DNA of 9,655 bases. Source: JBEKDJ01 sp050014415 (GTDB lineage Bacteria > Desulfobacterota > BSN033 > UBA1163). Below the pieces are notes generated by a model. It was given only the letters and a program-made list of their open reading frames with translations, did no database searches and was not told the origin of the DNA. Positions within the stretch are counted from its first letter, which is position 1, and each line of letters starts with the position of its first letter. The stretch spans positions 1-9,655 of the forward strand of contig JBEKDJ010000166.1 in the NCBI GenBank assembly GCA_050014415.1, read 5' to 3'. Of the stretch, positions 5,867-9,655 are shown piece after piece. The translations under genes and the position numbers were made by a program.

Positions 5867-6274
5867 ATGGCAAACCCGAAGGGACACCCAGCAACTTTGA
5901 CAAACATGGGAAAGGGGCGAAAGAAGGGCTCTAAGAACAAATGTACGCAGGCGAAGGAGGATTTCTTTAAGTGGTATTTTCGGCAGGGAAGGTTAAAAGC
6001 CCTCGATGAGTTGGCCTCTGATGCTATGCGTTGCCATGAATGCGGTTTTGAGTTTCCGTACAAATCGGATGCTGTTCAATGTCCACATTGTAAAAAAAAG
6101 GATCTTCGGGTAATTCCGAGAAGACAGAGTTTTCTGAATAAATTCCTGACCGACGTTTTGCCCTCTTTAATGCCCAAAAAGGCGGATGTCGACTTAAAGG
6201 GGGCCTCCGTGGTTATCTTGGATCGAACTCCCATAGAAAAGCCAGCCAATAGTGGGAGGAGTGAAGATGACTGA
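5867..6274 (+). CDS. terminase small subunit-like protein with zinc ribbon
   Basis: The 135-residue product starts at ATG 5867, ten bases after GGAGGT. The basic N-terminus GRKKGSKNKCTQ (17-28) is the GRxKGSxNKxT signature common in phage terminase small subunits, which recognise the packaging site and hand DNA to the large subunit. Residues 88-104 (SFLNKFLTDVLPSLMPK) match their closing FLxxxxxxLPK segment. Unusually, C56-x2-C59 and C72-x2-C75 form a complete zinc ribbon in the middle. The gene directly precedes the large subunit and overlaps it by eight bases, which is the classic terS-terL order. The assignment rests on the motif and the position rather than on clear overall similarity. 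Confidence 0.7.
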   Translation: MANPKGHPATLTNMGKGRKKGSKNKCTQAKEDFFKWYFRQGRLKALDELASDAMRCHECGFEFPYKSDAVQCPHCKKKDLRVIPRRQSFLNKFLTDVLPSLMPKKADVDLKGASVVILDRTPIEKPANSGRSEDD

Positions 6275-7673
6275 AGAAACGAAGGTTTATCGTCCCCTAC
6301 CAACCATCGAGAGATTTCATAGATCTTCTGCTCAGATTCGTTGCATAGTGGGTCCGGTTGGCTCAGGGAAGACCTCCGGTGCAGCGTGGGAAGTTTGTGA
6401 TTACCTGCCAGAATTTCTATTTAAGCAATATAAGATCATGGGTACTCGATGGGTGGTAGTAAGGAACTCCTACCGAGAACTCCAAGATACTACGATGAGG
6501 ACGGTGTTTAATTGGTTTTCATGGGGGGATCATAAGAAACAGGAGAACATTTACACACTCCAATACCCAGCCGGATTCTTGGTAGAACTTCTTTTCCGGT
6601 CCTGTGACAATCCCGATGACATCAAAAAATTTAAATCCCTCGAGGTCACGGGGTATTGGATTGATGAGTCGATTGAGGTTCCAGGGGAAGTAAAGAGGAT
6701 GTTGAAGAACAGGATAGGGCGCTATCCACAGTTGTGCCCGGTTAGGTTCGGGATCGAAACAACTAACCCGCCAGATTTTGAGCATCCTACCTATTCAGAG
6801 TTTGCGTGGGATACCCCTCCTCCTGGTCCGATTCCACAAGGCCAGCCACTAAAGAACCATGTGGGCTTCTGGCAACCTCCACGGGAGAACGAACGTAACC
6901 TCCGGCCTCATTATTACGATGATCTGATCACTGATTACAAGGACTCTCCTGACTGGATCGCCACCTACGTGCAAGGGAAGCCCGGGATCATCGTCCAAGG
7001 GAAGTTGGTCCACAACAATTTCAGGCGAGACCTCCACGTAGCCAAAGAGCCTTTGGTTTGGGCGAAAGGAGAGCTCTGGAGAGGTTGGGATAATTCTGGA
7101 AATACCCCGGCCTGTGCCGTGGTCCAAATTCCACAGCCTCGGCATATCCAGGTACTGAAGGAATTCTATACGAATAAGATGGGGTTGGTGGATTTTGCCG
7201 AGTGGGTCAAAACGGAGTGCAACATATCCTATCCTGGGGCGAGATATCAGGACTGGGCTGATCCTGCCGGTGAGAACGAGTATTCGAAAAAGGAAGGGGG
7301 ATTTACGTCGAACGCAAAGCTGATGCGTGAGATCGGCATCGATGTGAAACCCTCGGAACAAAACTGGATGGCCCGGAAGGAGAGCCTCGAAACAGAACTG
7401 GGAAGGATCGACGGTATTCTGATCGATCCTGGCTGTACCCGACTGATCAATGGCTTCATCGGGGGGTACCATTATCCGGAGATTGGCAAGACAGGGACCT
7501 ATGCGACGAAACCAGAAAAGAATAAGTTTTCTCATATTGTCGAATCTCTTCAGTATGTGGTGCTCAAAATTACAGGCCAGCAGAGGCGCCCGTTACCACC
7601 ATTGCCTCCAAATGTGCAAAACTTAGCCAAATCCTACGCCGTGAATTTGGACTACAAGAGGTGGCATCGGTGA
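6267..7673 (+). CDS. phage terminase large subunit
   Basis: This is the motor and nuclease that packages DNA into a prohead. I place the start at ATG 6267, seven bases after GGGAGGA; an in-frame GTG at 6252 would overlap that site. The 468-residue protein has an N-terminal ATPase with Walker A GPVGSGKT (29-36), Walker B WIDE (131-134) and a coupling segment TTNPP (165-169). The C-terminal RNase H-like nuclease shows its acidic residues in order: D275 in GWDNSG, D332 in DWADPAG, and the H-x-V-E-S segment (423-427). Length and both domains are complete, so it should be active. No portal gene follows; instead the stop codon overlaps a microprotein start (TGATG, 7671-7675) leading to excisionase and integrase. 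Confidence 0.93.
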   Translation: MTEETKVYRPLPTIERFHRSSAQIRCIVGPVGSGKTSGAAWEVCDYLPEFLFKQYKIMGTRWVVVRNSYRELQDTTMRTVFNWFSWGDHKKQENIYTLQYPAGFLVELLFRSCDNPDDIKKFKSLEVTGYWIDESIEVPGEVKRMLKNRIGRYPQLCPVRFGIETTNPPDFEHPTYSEFAWDTPPPGPIPQGQPLKNHVGFWQPPRENERNLRPHYYDDLITDYKDSPDWIATYVQGKPGIIVQGKLVHNNFRRDLHVAKEPLVWAKGELWRGWDNSGNTPACAVVQIPQPRHIQVLKEFYTNKMGLVDFAEWVKTECNISYPGARYQDWADPAGENEYSKKEGGFTSNAKLMREIGIDVKPSEQNWMARKESLETELGRIDGILIDPGCTRLINGFIGGYHYPEIGKTGTYATKPEKNKFSHIVESLQYVVLKITGQQRRPLPPLPPNVQNLAKSYAVNLDYKRWHR

Positions 7674-7768
7674 TGACCACCCTATTCTTTGATGGCTGGC
7701 CGAAGATGATCATCCCTGTGCAAAATATTGGGAAACAGACTACCCAAATTATCATAAGGAATAATTGA
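7673..7768 (+). CDS. 31-residue microprotein coupled to terL
   Basis: ATG 7673 overlaps the terL stop by one base (TGATG) and has GGTGG upstream within terL. The 31-residue product (FFDGWPKMIIPVQNIGKQ in the middle) is mildly hydrophobic without a true membrane span, and is unrecognised. Its stop again overlaps the next start as TGATG. The repeated stop-start overlap is the main support. It could also be a remnant of a gene lost between terL and the excisionase. Confidence 0.45.
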   Translation: MTTLFFDGWPKMIIPVQNIGKQTTQIIIRNN

Positions 7769-7854
7769 TGGCAGGTTTAGAAGAGCACTCACGTAGGGAA
7801 ACACTCGGCTTTTTCGAGGTTCCAGAATCGGCTCACACAGGGACTTGGAAATGA
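7768..7854 (+). CDS. 28-residue microprotein coupled to xis
   Basis: ATG 7768 has a good ribosome site, AAGGA with seven bases to the start, and overlaps the previous stop by one base. The 28-residue product is hydrophilic (GLEEHSRRETLGFFEVPES) and unrecognised. Its stop TGA lies within the ATGA (7851-7854) that starts the excisionase gene. This makes it the second link of a coupled chain between terL and xis. Confidence 0.45.
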   Translation: MAGLEEHSRRETLGFFEVPESAHTGTWK

Positions 7855-8054
7855 CTTATCTAACTCCTCACGACCTTGCCCGACATTTTCGTGTAACAGA
7901 GCGCCAGATTTGCAAACTCGCCCGGGCGGGTTATCTCCCTGGTATCAAGTTCGGTAAACTCTGGAGATTCAGAGAAGATTTGATTGATAAATGGGAGAAT
8001 AGACAGATGCCAATTGACGATATTGAGAGGTTGGCAAACGAAATTCTAAGCTAA
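7851..8054 (+). CDS. xis: excisionase-family DNA-binding protein
   Basis: The 67-residue protein belongs to the small winged helix-turn-helix (excisionase/MerR-like, HTH_17) family. LTPHDLARHFRVTERQICKLARAGYLPGIKFGKLWRF runs from residue 4 to 40, with the helix-turn-helix at 7-25 and the wing at 27-40 (LPGIKxGxxWRF), followed by the terminal helix EDLIDKWE. I choose ATG 7851, joined to the preceding microprotein by ATGA, over an in-frame TTG at 7845. Placed just before the integrase, it probably directs excision, although the family also contains transcription regulators. The integrase follows after a 16-base gap. Confidence 0.85.
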   Translation: MTYLTPHDLARHFRVTERQICKLARAGYLPGIKFGKLWRFREDLIDKWENRQMPIDDIERLANEILS

Positions 8055-8070
8055 ATGGAGGTTGACAAAG

Positions 8071-9177
8071 ATGACTCCTTACGCTAATCTGCTCCGTATG
8101 GGAAGAAAGAAAAAATATAAGGCTCCCCAGGGACTTGTTAAGATGCCCGGGTCTCCATTTTGGTGGATCGTATGGAAGGAAATAAGGAAATCAACTGGAA
8201 TCCCGCTGGCCGATATAACAAAAGCCACTATCCTTCTCCTTGAAGTTCAGAAAAGATGGTATGAAAAGCAGGACAAGATTAAGGAAATACTGGGACTATC
8301 GATTCCTTTCTCGAAGTTAATTGAACGCTATCTTGCAGAGATCAGTCCAGGGAAAAAATCAAACCGATCCGACAAGACGAACTCGAACTATCCTCTGAAG
8401 TATTTCGGAGCCCGCCCCATCGATGGAATTAAGCCTCAGGATATCTACAAATATTTTGAATGGCGGAAGGAACAGAAATCGAAGCAAACCAAGAAGTCTG
8501 TTTCCGGACCTACCATGAACCGGGAGAAATCTCTAATTTCTGATGCGTTCTCCAAGGCCATAAGGTGGGGCTATGTCGACGGAAACCCGGTGGCCCAAGT
8601 CGAAGGGTTCCGCGAGAATAAGAGAGACAGATATATTACCGATAAAGAATTTGAAGCCATCAAGAAAGAAGCTCGATCAATCCCCAATGCCCATCACTTG
8701 TCAGACATCATGGACGTACTTTACCACACGGCCCAACGGTCTGGGAAGATTTTTGGGCTAAAATGGAGTCAAATCGATCTCAAGGAAAGAAGGATTACCT
8801 TTGGAGAAAGCACCAGCACTAAGAGAGTGCCGGATGAGATCTGGATAAATCAAACCCTCTTTGAGCTTCTTTTGCATCTGAAAGCGGGGAGAGTATTTCA
8901 AAAGGTTGTAGGTCCCTATGTTTTCCAGAAACGAGATGGGAAACCGTATCGGTCACTCAAGACTACTTGGAGGACCTGCTGTGAAAGGGCAGGGGTTAGG
9001 GACGCCAGGATTCACGACATTCGGCACAAGGCTCTTACCGATATGGCCAAGAAGGGATACTCACTTCAGCAAATCGCCAAAGCTGCAGGCCATACCCAAA
9101 TATCAACCACCCTGAGATATACCCATCTAAGAGCAGAGGATACCAAGGAAGCATTAGAGAGTTTGGGGAAGAAGTGA
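8071..9177 (+). CDS. int: tyrosine recombinase / phage integrase
   Basis: The 368-residue protein catalyses site-specific integration and excision through a 3'-phosphotyrosine link. The start at ATG 8071 has GGAGG nine bases upstream; a TTG at 8062 is adjacent to that site and unlikely. Residues 78-170 form the core-binding SAM-like domain (FSKLIERYLAEI to AIRWGYVDGNP). The catalytic domain contains all expected residues: R223 in AQRSGKIFGLKW, K251 in TSTKRVP, H315 and R318 in HDIRH, H341 in AAGHTQISTT, and Y350 in RYTHL. The Glu that usually follows the first Arg (RxxE) is Lys here, a minor oddity. The short N-terminus carries a basic segment (GRKKKYK) that could bind arm sites. It is the last gene on this strand, so an att site may lie nearby. 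Confidence 0.95.
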   Translation: MTPYANLLRMGRKKKYKAPQGLVKMPGSPFWWIVWKEIRKSTGIPLADITKATILLLEVQKRWYEKQDKIKEILGLSIPFSKLIERYLAEISPGKKSNRSDKTNSNYPLKYFGARPIDGIKPQDIYKYFEWRKEQKSKQTKKSVSGPTMNREKSLISDAFSKAIRWGYVDGNPVAQVEGFRENKRDRYITDKEFEAIKKEARSIPNAHHLSDIMDVLYHTAQRSGKIFGLKWSQIDLKERRITFGESTSTKRVPDEIWINQTLFELLLHLKAGRVFQKVVGPYVFQKRDGKPYRSLKTTWRTCCERAGVRDARIHDIRHKALTDMAKKGYSLQQIAKAAGHTQISTTLRYTHLRAEDTKEALESLGKK

Positions 9178-9188
9178 AAATGGATAAA

Positions 9189-9443
9189 TTATTTATTGAG
9201 TATATTAGCTTTAGTCCGTAGATCCGTGAGTAACGAAGCTTTCCTGTGGGGTAACTCGTAAATGCTAAATAATAGCATTTGAAAGGTATATTTTACCTTC
9301 GAAATCAGATCGTTGTCCAAAGTTTCCTGTTTTTTCACATCCCCATCATTTGGATGAATTGAACCATTTCCTAAGTCTCTTATTACTTGAAGAAATTCCA
9401 TGTCCATTTCAATTGCCCACTTTTGGGCAAGACCTTGCTTTAT
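9189..9443 (-). pseudogene. C-terminal fragment of a DUF4145-like gene, cut by IS21
   Basis: The minus-strand frame is open from the edge of the insertion sequence to TAA at 9189-9191, about 85 residues. It contains FLQVIRDLGNGSIHPNDGD, the R-x-x-G-N-x-x-H-P core of DUF4145-like domains, then a helical tail (YTFQMLLFSIYELPH). Such domains are often found in defence or nucleic-acid proteins, but their job here is unknown. The 5' end is missing: the frame hits a TAG at 9447-9449 inside the IS end. An internal ATG at 9407 gives 72 residues but has no good ribosome site. It converges on the integrase with an 11-base gap. Confidence 0.6.
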
Positions 9444-9449
9444 TGGCTA

Positions 9450-9537
9450 TCCCGATGAATTTGGCCACTCAATCCGAAGGAATCTGGCCGGGTGTTCCGA
9501 TTGAACGTGGCCACCTGATCCGATCCATGTTGGCCCC
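9450..9537. repeat. four 19-bp IS21 terminal repeats, 23-bp period
   Basis: Copies start at 9450, 9473, 9496 and 9519: TCCCGATGAATTTGGCCAC, TCCGAAGGAATCTGGCCGG, TCCGATTGAACGTGGCCAC and TCCGATCCATGTTGGCCCC. The first copy has one extra C and lacks one base later, so length is kept. These would be the transposase-binding sites at the istB-side end of the element. Confidence 0.7.
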
Positions 9538-9584
9538 CCCTCGGAGCGAAGCGACGCTGGGGTTTTCTGATATTGACTGATTCC

Positions 9585-9655
9585 TTAGTTGCCGTCAAGT
9601 TTATGTTTCTTTCGCATCGATCCTCCTTTGAGTTGAATTCGGTGAGCATTGTGAA
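9585..9655 (-). CDS. istB: C-terminus of IstB, the IS21 helper ATPase (partial)
   Basis: The minus strand reads H-N-A-H-R-I-Q-L-K-G-G-S-M-R-K-K and six more residues before TAA at 9585-9587. This matches the highly conserved IstB ending (HNAxRIxLKGxSMRKKR). IstB is the AAA+ ATPase that assists the IstA transposase in target choice. Only 22 codons are inside the window, so whether the gene is intact cannot be judged. Confidence 0.8.
   Translation of the reverse strand, partial: HNAHRIQLKGGSMRKKHKLDGN

Larger units (their letters stand above)
9444..9655 (-). mobile_element. IS21-family insertion sequence, terminal part
   Basis: Two independent signs identify the family: the last 22 codons of istB on the minus strand (9585 onward) and a block of regularly spaced terminal repeats (9450-9537) of the kind IS21 elements carry outside their genes. 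The outer end is placed near TGGCTATCC at 9444 because IS21 elements begin with TG; this is approximate. The rest, including istA, is outside the window. Between istB and the repeats is a hairpin (CCCC 9537-9540, AGCG/CGCT, GGGG 9559-9562) followed on the + strand by TTTT. Confidence 0.75.

Noticed and set aside
5521..6063. 180-codon minus-strand frame across the CxxC and terS genes
   Set aside because: Both + strand genes have good ribosome sites and motifs; the reverse frame spans their junction and has no family signature.
6849..7535. 228-codon minus-strand open frame inside the terminase gene
   Set aside because: TerL on the + strand is certain from its motifs; the minus frame shows no recognisable domain and is a composition shadow.
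9178..9260. tRNA fragment or direct-repeat att site downstream of int
   Set aside because: No tRNA arm or CCA-type end is visible, and I found no convincing matching repeat at the left side of the window.
9350..9580. 76-codon + strand frame at the right edge
   Set aside because: It runs across the IS21 boundary and terminal repeats, so it cannot be one native gene; the minus-strand reading explains both halves.
9440..9649. 69-codon minus-strand frame beginning near the window end
   Set aside because: It is out of frame with the istB C-terminus, which matches a conserved family ending, and reads through the repeats.
1..9655. CRISPR array
   Set aside because: The repeat blocks (12-bp units, TTAGG units, 23-bp IS repeats) lack the repeat-spacer architecture of CRISPR.

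Overview
The window looks like one end of a small integrated phage-derived element in a bacterial chromosome. Every element gene is on the + strand, spacing is tight, Shine-Dalgarno (SD) sites are strong (GGAGG/AAGGAG types), and the set is typical of temperate phages and their satellites: a Cro-like repressor, a primase-type replication protein, both terminase subunits, an excisionase and a tyrosine integrase. Base composition is moderate. The host cannot be fixed from sequence alone; I would guess a Gram-negative bacterium, but that is only an impression from protein style.

Layout. At 3-440 is the 3' end of an unrecognised gene. At 441-722 is a leader with one weak small ORF and a five-codon mini-ORF, followed by a 591-residue protein (723-2498) that resembles sigma-70 at two places. 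Next comes an overlapping chain: Cro/C1-type regulator (2589-2825), an unknown 67-residue protein (2800-3003), and a plasmid/phage-type protein (2985) broken by a frameshift in a run of nine C; its missing C-terminus is intact in another frame to 3535. After a 32-residue membrane protein (3584-3682), a structured non-coding stretch with five 12-bp tandem repeats leads into an archaeo-eukaryotic primase (AEP)-like replication protein (3920-5233). A second non-coding stretch with degenerate TTAGG repeats follows.

A packaging and mobility block occupies 5423-9177: two small proteins (one with a CxxC motif), a zinc-ribbon terminase small subunit, terminase large subunit, two microproteins, excisionase and integrase. 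From the terminase large subunit through the excisionase, each gene overlaps the next by 1 to 4 bases, so packaging and excision genes appear translationally coupled. No portal, protease, capsid, tail or lysis gene is recognisable. This fits a phage satellite that borrows a helper's particle, or a prophage that has lost its late genes.

Beyond the integrase, on the minus strand, lies the C-terminal fragment of a DUF4145-like gene. It is cut by an IS21-family insertion sequence whose end (about 9444) carries four 19-bp repeats at an exact 23-bp period, followed by the last 22 codons of istB running off the window.

A plausible working model: the repressor and the sigma-like factor control the element, the AEP-like protein replicates it from one of the repeat-rich intergenic stretches, Xis/Int move it, and TerS/TerL package it. 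The first and last parts of this model are inference; the gene assignments for terminase, integrase and excisionase are solid.
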